From positions 133,106,047 to 133,170,046 of the forward strand of contig OZ023269.1 in NCBI GenBank assembly GCA_964006375.1: DNA of 64,000 nucleotides, in the 5' to 3' direction. The stretch comes from Tillus elongatus (lineage: Eukaryota > Arthropoda > Insecta > Coleoptera > Cleridae). Below are positions 37,310 through 47,800 of this stretch, piece after piece. The stretch's first letter is position 1; each line of letters begins with the position of its first letter. Below the pieces are notes generated by a model that was not told where the DNA came from, searched no databases, and saw only the letters and a program-made list of their open reading frames with translations. Made by a program: the position numbers and the translations under genes.

Positions 37310-37480
37310 CACTGCATGCTTTTATAAGTACACTTGGAAAACCCAAATCAAAAATTCAGAATTTGTTATCCACTGATGACGCTAACTTGGTTAGTAAAAC
37401 GATCTTCAGGTTTTTAAAATGTGTTGTGGTGATTTGGGTTCTCTAAGTGTACTTATCAGTGCTCATCACTGGTTCGAACC
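37310..37480 (+). repeat. Foldback repeat FB-2 with hammerhead-like core
   Basis: Right arm: CTGATGA (37373-37379), hairpin CGCTAAC-TTG-GTTAGTA, AAAAC (37396-37400), GATC, TTC (GTC expected), then AGGTTTTTAAAATGTGTTGT, GTGGTGATTTGGG and the outer mark CTTATCAGTGCTCATCAC. The left arm is reduced to TACACTTGG and ACCCAAATCA (37329-37350), so the palindrome has lost most of one side. Confidence 0.7.
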
Positions 37481-38189
37481 TTTACTCAATGCTTTTGTAC
37501 TAAACACCTTGAAAATATCGTCTGTATAATGAAACCATACCCTACGAAAATAGTTATTTCCATTTGTTGGGGCTGCTTCAACTCTACTCGTGAAAGGGTT
37601 AACTTTAAAATTCGGGTAATTTCGTACCAAATAGTCAACTTTACTGGATAGATAATTGAAAAAATTGTTGACATGAGATCAAAGTAAATGGCCTAAAACA
37701 CTTCTATTTTTGGACTGAAAAATCGCTCCGAAAATATATGAAAACACACACTTTGAAGAGGAGAGCCTCAGAAAATTCATACCTAAGGTACAGAACAGTG
37801 TGCAACTGCAGATATAATAATTTGGGTTTCAGTTAAAACTGGGAGATGGAATTGCTTATCTTGAATTTCAGTTCTTTACATTTCAAGTGAATTTGTATGC
37901 TGTAAGTGTACTGTTATCTATTTAATAATGGCAAGAAAAATACTGTTTTATAGCACAATAAATAAATGTATACAAATGTATGTATGGATCCGTAATAATA
38001 ATTCCAAGGTACGCAAACATTTTTACTTTCTATAATTGTTGGCCGTTAGCTTTATGTCTATTTTTTGCAGTTCTGTCCCTACTTGTTTTCATAACTTTTG
38101 TTTCTTCATACAAATTTTTCATTTGATTCTTCCAAACACATCATCCGAGACACTTAGCCTCCTTAGTAACTCTCTTTCGTTTATTGCAA
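37481..38189. other. No recognised feature
   Basis: AT-rich. A 45-bp stretch at 37985-38030 resembles 13733-13780. Confidence 0.5.
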
Positions 38190-38428
38190 CAACGATATAA
38201 TAATAATAACACCACAGTAGACAAACTTCGCACCCAGATGTCTTAGACTTGAGCGGGGGGAGCTTACATACACATATAGACAAAGGAGACCACGCACAAC
38301 TCGTCAATAAGCCGGCCTTTCCACATTCGAGTGAAAAAGACCGACTGTCCGAATACAGGACTCGAACTCGCGACCTCATAGTCCGATTCTAGGGGTTACT
38401 CACCTCGCAAACTGAGCTATTCTGCCCG
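38190..38428 (-). mobile_element. tRNA-derived SINE (family 1)
   Basis: The minus strand starts GGGCAGAATAGCTCAGTTTG (38427 downward), a good A box, and continues to GCGAGTTCGAGTCCTG (B box, 38357-38372), with spacing as in tRNA. The tRNA-like head is about 85 nt, is followed by an unrelated body, and ends near a TTATTATTATTA tail (38195-38207). Such elements are transcribed by RNA polymerase III and moved by LINE enzymes. The acceptor arm is not complementary, so it is not a working tRNA gene. No target duplication was found. Confidence 0.65.
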
Positions 38429-39127
38429 TTATATCTAACCTTTTAAATTTCTTACACTTATTTTTAAACCGAACCAATGCAGCAAATAGCTCCTTGGAGT
38501 AAAAGAGCAACGATATTTATTGTATAATTATGATTTTTATAAACTCCAAGTAGTATTTTTGTGCAAATTTTCCAAACATTGTTTTATGGGTATATTTTGC
38601 CAGAGTTAAAACAGACAGAAAACCTACGCTTAGAATCGACTGTAGTTTCCAGATATACAGTTAATAATCCCTACTTTTCATAGTTAGTGTACGATGCAAG
38701 AATAAATAAAATCCAGGTCAGAGGCTGGGAAGGAAAATCTACGGCCGGCTTTCATCGTACACAGCTATTAAGAAAGCTGATGGTGCATGACAGGTTTTTT
38801 TCCTAAACCTTTTAATAATTCTCTGGAAGTAAAATCAATATTTACGCGAAATGAATTGAAAGCAGTTTACTGACAACTCATACCTAATTGACGTTAAGTG
38901 TCTCTCTGGAAATTAACGTATGACGTTCTACAAGTCGACTTTTCATAACCGATGCTCTGCAATATGAGAAGCTATTTTTAACCCTTGTACTTAATCAATG
39001 TGCAAATTTAGACCGCATAATAAAATAACATGTCAATTAGTTGGCTAAACAGGGTCAGACATTTTACTGTGATCACACTGGTAGCTTTTTGTCGCCTAGA
39101 TAACAACAAAACAAGCTCAGTTACTTT
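38429..39127. other. No recognised feature
   Basis: AT-rich non-coding DNA. Confidence 0.5.
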
Positions 39128-39262
39128 TTCAATGAGTGAAGATTAGAACCTGTGATGAGCACTCATAAGTAGAAGTTGGAGAATCCAATTAATCACATTA
39201 CAGTAGTTAGACCTGACGATAGTTTCACCAACAAGGTTAGCGTCATCACAGGGGGTAAATAA
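39128..39262 (-). repeat. Foldback repeat FB-3 (left arm) with hammerhead-like core
   Basis: On the plus strand: AGTGAAGATTAGAACC, GTGATGAGCACTCATAAGTA, a diverged arm, then (39208-39255) the complement of TGTGATGA, hairpin CGCTAAC-CTT-GTTGGTG, GAAAC, TATC, GTC, AGG. The core keeps GAAAC and GTC exactly. The right arm is absent. Confidence 0.65.
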
Positions 39263-39360
39263 ACTAACTCAATAAAGACTAGAACTACTATTTGTGTCAT
39301 CTAAGAAGGTATACAGACAGACCCCTACTTAAATCCCTGTCGTTAGAAATTTGAACAAAA

Positions 39361-39362
<2 letters not shown>

Positions 39363-39439
<77 letters not shown>
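39363..39439. repeat. (TA)n microsatellite
   Basis: 77-bp TA array directly downstream (in element sense) of the Penelope-like fragment on the minus strand. Confidence 0.95.
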
Positions 39440-39440
<1 letters not shown>

Positions 39441-39441
39441 T

Positions 39442-39608
39442 TTCGTAAGTATCTAGCTGACGTAAATGCCTGACATTTTTGATTAACTTGAGATTTTCTT
39501 TATCTATATGTTGATTATTATTCCAAATACGCTAATCAATACATGATTTATCAATAGTGTCATATCTCAGATTCGCTAAATGTTCTTTAAATCTAGTTTC
39601 AATAGATT
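39442..39608 (-). pseudogene. Penelope-like GIY-YIG fragment, copy 2
   Basis: Minus strand reads KSIETRFKEHLANLRYDTID, then after a frame change WNNNQHIDKENLKLIKNVRH and LRQLDTYES. This matches both halves of the copy split by hAT 1 at 26.3/30.8 kb and confirms that the two halves there were once contiguous. It starts abruptly at 39608, next to the truncated end of Jockey copy B2, and ends at the TA array. Confidence 0.7.
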
Positions 39609-39610
39609 TT

Positions 39611-40600
39611 TACCTCAGAAAGAACGCGGACATAACGGTTTCTTGCGTCGTTAAATGCTTGAAGGTTTTCTTGACTGGGATTGTGTAGAAGCGTTTTGTG
39701 AGCTTTGATCTTTTCAAGTCTGGCCTTGCTGAAGAGGTTTTCTGTGTACGTGGAATAAATAATTCCATGTCAGCTTGGATGATTTCGGTCACGTTTTGTG
39801 AGATATCAGACGAGTCAGGATAAAAGAAACAGACAGTTGCCCATGAAAATGAGGAAAAGTAATCCCGCATTTCGTCCCCGTTTGCGGATTTGTAGTACCA
39901 AACTATACGTGGGTGTGATGACTGTGTGACCTCGGGGTGCATTGCGCAGGAAGCAGTGACCATGCCGTGGTCTGAGCAACCGAGAGGGGCGGTGACTAAT
40001 GTCTTATAGCATTCAGGTTTTGTAGTAAGAAGGAGATCCAAGGGATTTGAGCTGTGTGTTGGGATGCGAGGAAAGTAAGTAGATTGCTGAACCATATTGG
40101 CTAAAGAATTGCTGACTGCGAGGCCGCCGCTGCTCTCTATTGTGGATCGGTTTTTGAAGATCCTAGCGATTCCTTATTATGGACATTGAAGTCACCAAGA
40201 ATAGTAACCTCGGAGGAAGGATATTCAGAAATCAGATGGTCGGTTTTTTCAGAAAGGTGATTAGTGGCTGTTTTGGCACTGATTTGGGTTTCGGTGGAAA
40301 AGAGGAGTTGGGGCCTATTAGCCTGGGGGAAATGGTGAATGGAATTCAGTTTAGAATTTAGGCTACATATATTCGAGAAGGATATGTTAAACCTTGATGC
40401 CGGCGCCCCCTGCACATCCCTCTCCCGGAGATCCGAATAGAAGGGTATTTTATCTCCGTAATCTTTTGTACAAGGAGAAGCCATCATCATTTTTGTTTAT
40501 AAGAGAAACCGACTCATACACCAGAACCGGAAACGTCCGTTGGGACTTCAACAACCCCTTGTTGTAAGGCGTAGTACCTCCTCGGGCGTGAAAAAAATCA
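39611..40600 (-). pseudogene. Jockey-like LINE, copy B2 (endonuclease region)
   Basis: Minus strand. The frame 40137-40490 gives NISFSNICSLNSKLNSIHHF, a LLFSTETQIS block and EVTILGDFNVHN, which are APE-type endonuclease motifs (N, E and D-x-N residues). The middle of the domain is deleted. The frame 39610-40095 gives LDLLLTTKPECYK and PLGCSDHGMVTA, the last endonuclease block with the catalytic SDH. The linker PFIPRTQKTSS follows, and the copy stops at 39611 with no RT. This is the most 5' part of the B family in the window. Confidence 0.8.
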
Positions 40601-40689
40601 TTTACTATCACGTAAATGAAAAGTCAACTACCACCTAACAAATAGAATAATTGTGACTAGAGCTAGAAAATAGATTCATTACAATTTAT

Positions 40690-40870
40690 ATTGGCATACT
40701 TAGAGAACCTAAATCACTGCAACACATTAAAAAAACGGCGATCGTTTCGCTCACTTTTCACACACTTTGTTAGTGAAACGGTCGTCAGGTTTTTTTTAAT
40801 GTGTTGTGGTGATTTGAGATCTCCAAGTGCACTTATCAGTGCTCATCACAGGTTCCAATCTTCACTTAGT
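40690..40870. repeat. Foldback repeat FB-4
   Basis: Left arm GAGAACCTAAATCACTGCAA then CACATTAAAAAAACGGCGATCG; right arm CGGTCGTCAGG, TTAATGTGTTGTGGTGATTT and GAGATCTCC. In the right arm, CACTTTGTTAGTG, GAAAC, GGTC, GTC and AGG are intact, but the CTGATGA box is lost. Outer mark TTATCAGTGCTCATCACAGG at 40833. Confidence 0.7.
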
Positions 40871-41724
40871 GAAGTATATTTATTACATAATATTCCAATA
40901 ATTTTTAAGTTTCATTCTAGATAGGGTTACCTCCCTTAAGCACAAGATTAAAAACGTAATAAAAGTGGAAATCCCGTATTCCTTCTCCTGTTGTAGAAGT
41001 CTACCAATTTACAAAGATACACGCTGTGAGACAAGAATTAAATGCGTCCTTGAAACTGTTTACCAAGCAAAATAAAAGGAGACTCATCTCTTCCTCCGCT
41101 ATTTAGTCTGACACCTCTTAATTACTCCAAACGTTTCCTACATCTTATTTACCAAAACACTGCAGAGGCTCTACAATTTATTTATTCTTGTACATTTCTC
41201 CTGCATAATGTCTCCAAATTACAATGGATATTACATAAATGCCTTGGAGGGTTTATGGAATTCTTCAAAAGCTATTCTGTCAGCTTGGTGACAAAATAAG
41301 GCAGCTATAAAGTGATGTTATTGCAATTGTTAAATTTGTCCCTTAAGGTACTAAACGAGTCGACCGCACCATAAAATTCTTGATAAATACGAGACATAAA
41401 GACAAGGTCTTCATCTTAAAACTTAGCTAAGCGAAATAAGTTATTTACTAGAAACCCCGCGGTTGAATAAAACAGAGAAAGTATATTTTTATTTTATATA
41501 AGAAAGGACGTGGCAGACAAAGCCTGCGTTTCTCAACACCAGAAACCTTATTATCATCTCACGATCTTTATTCTTTTTTTTTTGAAAACATTTTGTAGGT
41601 GAGCATTGTGCAAAGCATTGAAAATGTTAAATATCTAAAAAATATAGACGCAAATCATTAGCGTTTTTCTTTTAAGGAAAATTGTAAAAAAAGTTTTTTA
41701 AAGAGACACGTTTAAAAATAAGAA
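40871..41724. other. No recognised feature
   Basis: AT-rich non-coding DNA. Confidence 0.5.
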
Positions 41725-41935
41725 ATTTGTATCGAATAAAACCTGTAATAAGCACAATTAGAAAACCCAATGTATCACAACACATTTCAAATCTGACTAT
41801 CATTTCACTAACAAAGTTAGCTTCATCAGATGATGAAACAAACCGTTTATATCTTCTCTGATGAAGCACACTGTGTCAGCGAAACAATTGTAAGTCTAAA
41901 AATTGTGTATGGTGGATTGGGTTTAAATTTCTAAT
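41725..41935. repeat. Foldback repeat FB-5, hammerhead-like core in both arms
   Basis: Right arm, plus strand: CTGATGA (41858-41864), hairpin AGCACACTGTGTCAGC (41865-41880), GAAAC (41881-41885), AATT, GTA (41890-41892). All core positions fit, with GUA as an allowed cleavage triplet. Left arm, minus strand: CTGATGA (41829-41823), hairpin AGCTAAC-TTT-GTTAGT, GAAAT, GATA, GTC. Outer parts: ACCCAATGTATCACAACACA and TGTGTATGGTGGATTGGGTT. The two arms differ in stem II sequence yet both keep a stem. Confidence 0.75.
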
Positions 41936-42131
41936 AAGAAAAATTTAGTTTTATTTTGGTAAGTATTTTGGGCAAAGGTTAAAAAAAAAGTAGATATGTA
42001 CGCAAAGCATTGACTTATTTGTATCAATCATGCCTATGTTGTAGGACCATGCTCTATCATTCTCTCGCAAAGCGCGTGACACACATACACATACATCTCA
42101 GTGCCAAAGAATCCATTTTAAATCGTCACTG

Positions 42132-42271
42132 ACAATGGGTCAGAGTTCTCTATCACTGTTGTTGTTAATTTCATCATGGCTGCTTTACAAAAATGGGTTA
42201 GTTGGTTCTCTTAGCTGCACTTAATTAAATCCTGCTTTAACCAAAAGATGCACGTATTATTTTGTAAAATT
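42132..42271 (+). repeat. Direct repeat, left copy, flanking LINE B3
   Basis: About 132 bp from CAGAGTTCTCTATCACTG to TATTATTTTGTAAAATTA, repeated at 44538-44668 with about 7 substitutions (mostly transitions). It lies exactly outside both ends of the truncated Jockey copy B3. Confidence 0.85.
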
Positions 42272-42274
42272 ACC

Positions 42275-44537
42275 TGAGGCCTTTGCAGTCAGCAATTATT
42301 CAGGCCAATATGGTTCAGCAACCTACTTACTTTCCTCGCATCCCAACGCACAGCTCAGATCCCTTGGATCTCCTCCTTACTACAAAACCTGAATGCTATA
42401 AGACATCAGTCAGCGCCCCCCTTGGTCGCTCAGACCACGGCATGGTCACTGCTTCCTGCGCAATGTAACCCGAGGTCACACAGTCTTCACACCCACATAT
42501 CGTTTGGCACTACAACTCCGCAAACTGGGATGAAATGCGGGACTACTGTTGCTCATTTCCATCGGCGTCTGTCTGCTTTTCTCATCCTGACCCCTCTGAT
42601 ATCCCACAAAACGTCACCGAAATTATCCAAGCTGGCATGGAATTATTTATTCCACGTACACAGAAAACCTCTTCAGCCACTCAAAAGCCCTGGTTCTCTA
42701 AATCCTGTTTAAAGGCCAGACTTGAAAAGGTGAAAGCTCACAAAACGCTTCTACACAATCTCAGTCAAGAAAACCGTCAATCATTTAACGACGCAAGAAA
42801 CCGCTATGTCCGAATTCTTTCTGAGGCAAAAACTCGTTTAATAACCACATCAAAAACCATGTCCTCTCAAGCTCCAACGCCAGCAAACCCTTCTGGACTC
42901 TTGCTAAATCTATTGGGAATAATTTCTGCAAGAGCACGTTCCCACCTCTTGTTTCAGGGGATGAAATTGTTTCTACCGACCTGGGCAAGGCTTAACTTTT
43001 TGCCTCATTGTTCGTCGGCAATTCTACTCTCAACCCACCTCCAAATGTTCAACCACCAACAGTCCCCAATGTCGCGCATAAAATGACAGATATCATTTTC
43101 AAAACTAAAAAGGTACGAAATATGCTCTCTTCTCTTAATAACAGGAAAGCCTCTGGCCTTGACGAGTTCCCAGCAATTGTTCTCAAAAAATACGCACCAG
43201 AACTTGCTCCTGATTCGTCTGTTTCAAAAATCTTACAATAGAGGCATATTCCCTAGTAACTGGAAAACTGTTCGAGTACAAGAAAGGATCCAAATCGCTT
43301 GCTAGCAACTACAGGCATATTTCTCTCATTTCAGTCGTCTCTAAAGTGATGGAATAGTATATCAACACCGAATTACTAAAATTTCTTGAAAAACACAGTC
43401 TAATCCACTACAGGCAGTATGGATTCCGTCAGCGCAGATCAACTGCCGACCTCCTTTCCTTTGTCACCCATTCTTAAAACAGGTCTATGGAACTACAAGG
43501 TGAATCCCAGATTGTCGCTCTAGACATATCCAAAGCAGTCGACCAGGTCTGGCGCGCAGCGCTGCTTAATAAACTTTCGGCCTATGGCCTACCACCAAAA
43601 CTCTGTACCTGGACAGCAAATTTCCTCTCCAACCGGCGAATTTCTGTTGTCGGGGATGGCCATTCCTCTACACTGTATTCAATGAATGCATGAGTCCCTC
43701 AAGGTTCAGCTTTGGCCCCTACTTTGTTTCTTCTCCACATCAATGACCTCCTCTCTAGCACATCCAACCCAGTTCACAGTTACGCGGACGACAGCACCCT
43801 CCATTCAAATATACAATATTCTAAGCCTGTCTCTTTAGCCCAATTAGATGAGGATCGCAGACTCATGGAGGCTGTCTCTGTGGATCTCCAAAAAGTATTA
43901 GACCGGGGGAGTAGAAATCTTGTACAATTCAACTAAATCTCAGTCTTGCTTTCTATCTCATAAGAGATACACCAGCTCTATCAGAATGAACAACCAAGTT
44001 ATTCAAAGTAACGAGTCCTTTTCACTTGTTGGCATTTCTATAGATCTAAATCTCAATTGGCACCAACATTTCACATCAATTGCAGAAGCGGCTGTTAAGA
44101 AATTGGGATTCCTCTTCTGGGCTGGCAAATACTTTTCACCAGCTAATCTCTATACCTTATATACTTCACAAATAAGGCCAAACCTCGAATACTGCTCCCA
44201 CATTTGGGGTGCCGCTGCCGCCTCTACACTCACTATCTTGGACTCCATTCAGAAGATAGCTATACGTCTCATCGGTGGGCCTACCCTCACCTAAAGGCTG
44301 CCATCCCTTACCCACCGACGTGCCGTTTGTCACCTCTCTCTCTTTTATAGATATTTGTACGGGCACTGCTCAGAGGAGCTTTCTTCCATAGTTCCTCCAC
44401 CTGCTGCCCCCAACAGATCTACCAGGGGAACAGAGCGAATGCACCCTTTTAACGTCCAGGTCACCAGACATAGAACATCTTGTTATGCCCGCTCTTTTGT
44501 CCCGAGGACTTCCAAGTTGTGGAATTCCTTACCGGCA
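42275..44537 (+). pseudogene. Jockey-like LINE, copy B3 (endonuclease end to C-terminus)
   Basis: Longest copy of the B family here. It starts inside the endonuclease domain (DPLDLLLTTKPECYK and PLGRSDHGMVTA, about 42355-42455). Then the linker (IPQNVTEIIQAGMELFIPRT), RT entry KASGLDEFPAIVLKK (about 43150), QYGFRQRRSTADLLSF (about 43410), VALDISKAVDQVWRAALLNK (about 43515-43570), and the catalytic SYADDSTLH box (YADD 43781-43792). SLVGISIDLNLNWHQHF (about 44025), SQIRPNLEYCSHIWG (about 44170) and FVPRTSKLWNSLPAE (about 44500) follow. At least six stops or frameshifts, so it is inactive. The 3' end is cut at CCGGCAGAG, without the 3' UTR seen in B1. Confidence 0.85.
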
Positions 44538-44668
44538 GAGTTCTTTATCACTGTTGTTGTTAATTTTATCATGGCTGCTTTACAGAAATGGCTTAGTTGG
44601 TTCTCTTAGCTACACTTAATTAAATCCCGCTTTAACTAAAAGATGCACGTATTATTTTGTAAAATTAC
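44538..44668 (+). repeat. Direct repeat, right copy, flanking LINE B3
   Basis: Partner of 42132-42271. Starts CAGAGTTCTTTATCACTG and ends TATTATTTTGTAAAATTA. It begins at the very base where the LINE sequence stops. Confidence 0.85.
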
Positions 44669-44815
44669 ACACTTTTTAAACAATTCGCCATTGGTCCTAA
44701 CTCTGCTTCCGTGACAAACATATTTTTAAATAGACATGTATAATTATTAGACTCTTGAAAGTAAATAAATGAACCCTAAAGCTGAATAAGAAAATAAATA
44801 TATATTTTCGACATA
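44669..44815. other. Spacer
   Basis: AT-rich, nothing recognised. Confidence 0.5.
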
Positions 44816-44817
44816 TA

Positions 44818-45235
44818 CAGGGTCGCTGATAAGTCTGGAAACGGTCGATTATCCGGGAAAATATACAAGGTGTCGAAAAAAGTTTTATACAAAAGTTTTT
44901 GGGTTCTTCAATGTCTACTAGGCGGTGATAATTTTATTTATACAGGGTTGGTCATACAGGCGTGGCACACCAATATTAATTTTTTTTTTAATGGAACACC
45001 CTATATATTATTCTATATTTCAATCCTTCTCTTAATTTTGAGCAACATTTATGAGAAGCATAATGTACCTAAACTCAATCGTTTCCGGGTAAAAAAATAA
45101 ATAAAAATAAACGCTACTGTTTTTAAAATCTATTGGATGAAGAACAAAAATAAATGAAAAGTAGAATATCTCTTGAAAACAATCTGTGAGTGTGAAAAGA
45201 ACCGGTTGCGATGTTTTTAACATTGTTTGGAATCC
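44818..45235 (+). repeat. Left terminal inverted repeat of Tc1/mariner copy 1
   Basis: 418 bp, complement of 46472-46888. Inside it, TACAGGGTTGGTCATACAGG (about 44941) and a second outward-looking AGGGTGTTCC-type motif (in the partner at about 46708) resemble further terminus-like sequences, so the repeat may itself have been built from older ends. Confidence 0.9.
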
Positions 45236-45377
45236 CAAGATAAGATAAGATGCCCATAAGAAACGCAGTATTATTCTTTTGTTTTAAAATGTTTCCAGGA
45301 CAACGAATGTCAAACATTCATTCAGTGTCAACAGTTTTGAAACATTAGTAATTTAGTGTCAACAGTTTTTGTGCAAA

Positions 45378-46472
45378 ATGGCAAGTTTAAGTGAAACCGA
45401 ACGTATCGAAATTTTAATGATGATAGGGTACGGTGATAGAACACGAAGTTTTGCTCAAGTGGTGATTATGTTCAATGAGTTGCATCCTGAGCGGGAATCG
45501 ATCTCCAAATCCACAGTTTCGAAAACTTTGCATCGTTTTCACGAAAGTGGCGGTATCAAGGATAAAGCTAGAACTATAAGGCCAGTAACCGTTACAAATG
45601 AAGAAAATTCTTTGTATGTAATATTGGATGTGCTGGAAAATCCGAAAACTTCGGCACAGCAATTGGCTTTAAATCACAATATGAGTCGATATTCAATTCA
45701 AAAGATTACGAAGCGGGAAAAGTTCCGTCCATATAAAATTCATTTATTGCAAGAACTGAGTGAAGACGATTTTGATCGCAGAATCGAGTTCTGTGAACTT
45801 ATTATGGAGAAGTTACGCCAAAATTTTAACTTTGCCAACCACATTTTGTTTTCCGACGAATCTACATTTTGTTTGAATGGACAAGTCAACCGACACAACT
45901 GTAGGTACTGGTCAGACGAAAACCCACATTGGATGGAACAAATTCACACCCAAAGACCGCAAAAAGTAAATGTTTGGTGTGCTATTATTGGTGGACATAT
46001 CATAGGACCTTATTTTATACACGGTAATTTGAACTCTGCTCGATATTTGACACTTTTCCAAGAATCAATTGTTCCAGACGTTAGTCGATTATTTCCGAAC
46101 AATAACGACCCAAATCTACCAGCGGAAGAAATATGGTTTCAGCAGGATGGGGCACCCCCTCATTTTGGAATTGAGGTACGGGAATATCTGAATCAAACCT
46201 TTCCTGGCAGATGGATAGGGCGCAGGGGAACTATTGAATGGCCAGCTAGATCTCCCGACATGACGCCGCTTGACTTTTTTTTGTGGGGTCATGTAAAAAA
46301 TTTAATTTACCAAAATAGACCGCAGAATATTGAAGAGTTGCAAGCAAGGATTGTGCATGAAATTAATAACATTCCTCAAAACGCTCTTGTAAATGCAGTG
46401 CAATGTTTTGTTAAGCGAATTCATTATTGTCAGGAGGTCAATGGAGAACACTTTGAACATCTTATAAAATAG
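45378..46472 (+). CDS. DD41D Tc1/mariner transposase (DUF4817 + DDE)
   Basis: Intact 364-codon gene. The ATG at 45378 (MASLSETERIEIL) is preferred; an open frame reaches 9 bp further upstream only through a TTG. The N-terminal third is the helix-turn-helix DNA-binding part (residues about 1-125, including SISKSTVSKTLHRFHESGG). The catalytic core follows: first Asp in HILFSDESTFCLNG, second in IWFQQDGAPPHFG, third in SPDMTPLDFFLWG. The last two are separated by 41 residues, giving DD41D, a spacing known from rosa/VISITOR-type members of the superfamily. The enzyme would bind the inverted repeats and cut and paste the element into TA sites in the nucleus. No intron, stop or frameshift is seen. 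Whether it is expressed is unknown; it could still be active. Confidence 0.93.
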   Translation: MASLSETERIEILMMIGYGDRTRSFAQVVIMFNELHPERESISKSTVSKTLHRFHESGGIKDKARTIRPVTVTNEENSLYVILDVLENPKTSAQQLALNHNMSRYSIQKITKREKFRPYKIHLLQELSEDDFDRRIEFCELIMEKLRQNFNFANHILFSDESTFCLNGQVNRHNCRYWSDENPHWMEQIHTQRPQKVNVWCAIIGGHIIGPYFIHGNLNSARYLTLFQESIVPDVSRLFPNNNDPNLPAEEIWFQQDGAPPHFGIEVREYLNQTFPGRWIGRRGTIEWPARSPDMTPLDFFLWGHVKNLIYQNRPQNIEELQARIVHEINNIPQNALVNAVQCFVKRIHYCQEVNGEHFEHLIK

Positions 46473-46888
46473 GATTTCAAACAATGTTAAAAACATCGCA
46501 ACCGGTTCTTTTCACACTCACAGATTGTTTTCAAGAGATATTCTACTTTTCATTTATTTTTGTTCTTCATCCAATAGATTTTAAAAACAATAGCGTTTAT
46601 TTTTATTTATTTTTTTACCCGGAAACGATTGAGTTTATGTACATCATGCTTCTGATAAATGTTGCTCAAAATTAAGAGAAGGATTGAAATATCGAATAAT
46701 ATATAGGGTGTTCCATTAAAAAAAAATTAATATTGGTGTGCCACGCCTGTATGACCAACCCTGTATAAATGAAATTATCACCGCCTAGAAGACATTGAAG
46801 AACCCAAAAACTTTTGTATAAAACTTTTTTCGACACCTTGTATATTTTCCCGGATAATCGACCGTTTCCAGACTTATCAGCGACCCTG
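46472..46888 (-). repeat. Right terminal inverted repeat of Tc1/mariner copy 1
   Basis: 417 bp, complement of the left repeat. It overlaps the stop codon by one base and ends CGACCCTG before the TA duplication. Confidence 0.9.
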
Positions 46889-46890
46889 TA

Positions 46891-47655
46891 TAGAACGTAC
46901 ATCTTTTGATTAACTTGTTAATAACAATAATAAATTTATTTTTCACGGTTGATATAAGAATACATAGAGGAAATAAATCCCACTTGAGTTATTCTTGGCG
47001 TTTCCTTGTGACCTTTGTAGAGAAATCCTGAATGCTGAGTCATCTTTAGAGTAATGCATCCCTTGTGGATGCGGGCTTCAATTAGACGAAGACTCAAACT
47101 TCAAATGTCAAGGGTAATCAAAATGAATCAATTTATGATTTGACACGGTAGAAATTTAACTCTAATTTCAGAGGTAAATTTGAATTAGATTCAATTTGCA
47201 GATGCCTGTATCGTAACAAAATTTTAAAAGTTAAATAAATTTTACTTAAATGGTTCACAATTTAGCAGCAATATATTCCAAATAGATAATTTTATTATTT
47301 AGTAAATAATTTTATAAGCATTTTTCTTCGTACGCGACATTTCTATGTTAATAGAGATAAAGGTGCGAAATTTTATGCCACTACTATAACTAATTCTAAT
47401 ATTTTTCTTTTATTTGTTCTTATCAAGAGATAGGTAAGAGCCTATGCTATCTCCTAAAAAAAAAATGTGCGTACGCTTTTATCCCGATATACTACTCTTG
47501 TTCTTTCATGCATCTCCTCAATGTTCAAGCTTTCCTGAGTCTATCACTCCCCCTCTTACCGTCCACATCATCTCTTACTTCTCTGATATTTACTTTCAAT
47601 AGAATTTTTAACTTTTCCCTCGTTTAAAATCCATTTGCTACTGACTTGTCACTTT
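46891..47655. other. No recognised feature
   Basis: AT-rich non-coding DNA. Confidence 0.5.
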
Positions 47656-47659
47656 TCAA

Positions 47660-47800
47660 TTAACCTCCCATCTTAAAGTAGTTCATTTCAACAATAATGG
47701 ATTTTCTAACACGGTTTGTCTGACATACCCAGATTTTACACCTATACAGCTTAGATGGGATCAGTAGGTTGTTATATACAATAATTTTCAGAACATCCGT
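47660..47800 (-). pseudogene. LINE C-terminal scrap (RTE-like)
   Basis: Minus strand reads DVLKIIVYNNLLIPSKLYRC then KIWVCQTNRVRKSIIVEMNYF, matching the block after the reverse transcriptase in RTE-type elements (Y..L..P.LLYG.E.W). About 45 codons remain. It abuts, in opposite orientation, the next LINE. Confidence 0.5.

Larger units (their letters stand above)
44818..46888 (+). mobile_element. Tc1/mariner (DD41D) transposon, complete, 2071 bp
   Basis: Flanked by TA on both sides (44816-44817, 46889-46890), the Tc1/mariner target. The terminal inverted repeats are unusually long: 44818-45235 (418 bp) and 46472-46888 (417 bp), starting CAGGGTCGCTGATAAGTCTG, with only scattered mismatches. The right repeat begins at the last base of the transposase stop codon. 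Only about 140 bp of unique 5' sequence precedes the gene. Intact ends, intact gene and clean TA flanks point to a recent insertion. A second copy lies at 62885. Confidence 0.92.

Noticed and set aside
38341..38428. tRNA gene on the minus strand
   Set aside because: A and B boxes are present, but the acceptor stem does not pair and a SINE body follows. It is the head of a SINE.
42132..44668. LTR retrotransposon with 130-bp LTRs
   Set aside because: The interior is a Jockey-like LINE without gag, protease, integrase or primer-binding site, and the repeats lack TG..CA ends.
44669..46902. The TIR-borne 76-codon frames as genes
   Set aside because: They lie wholly inside inverted repeats, occur on both strands, start without supporting context and are explained by repeat identity.
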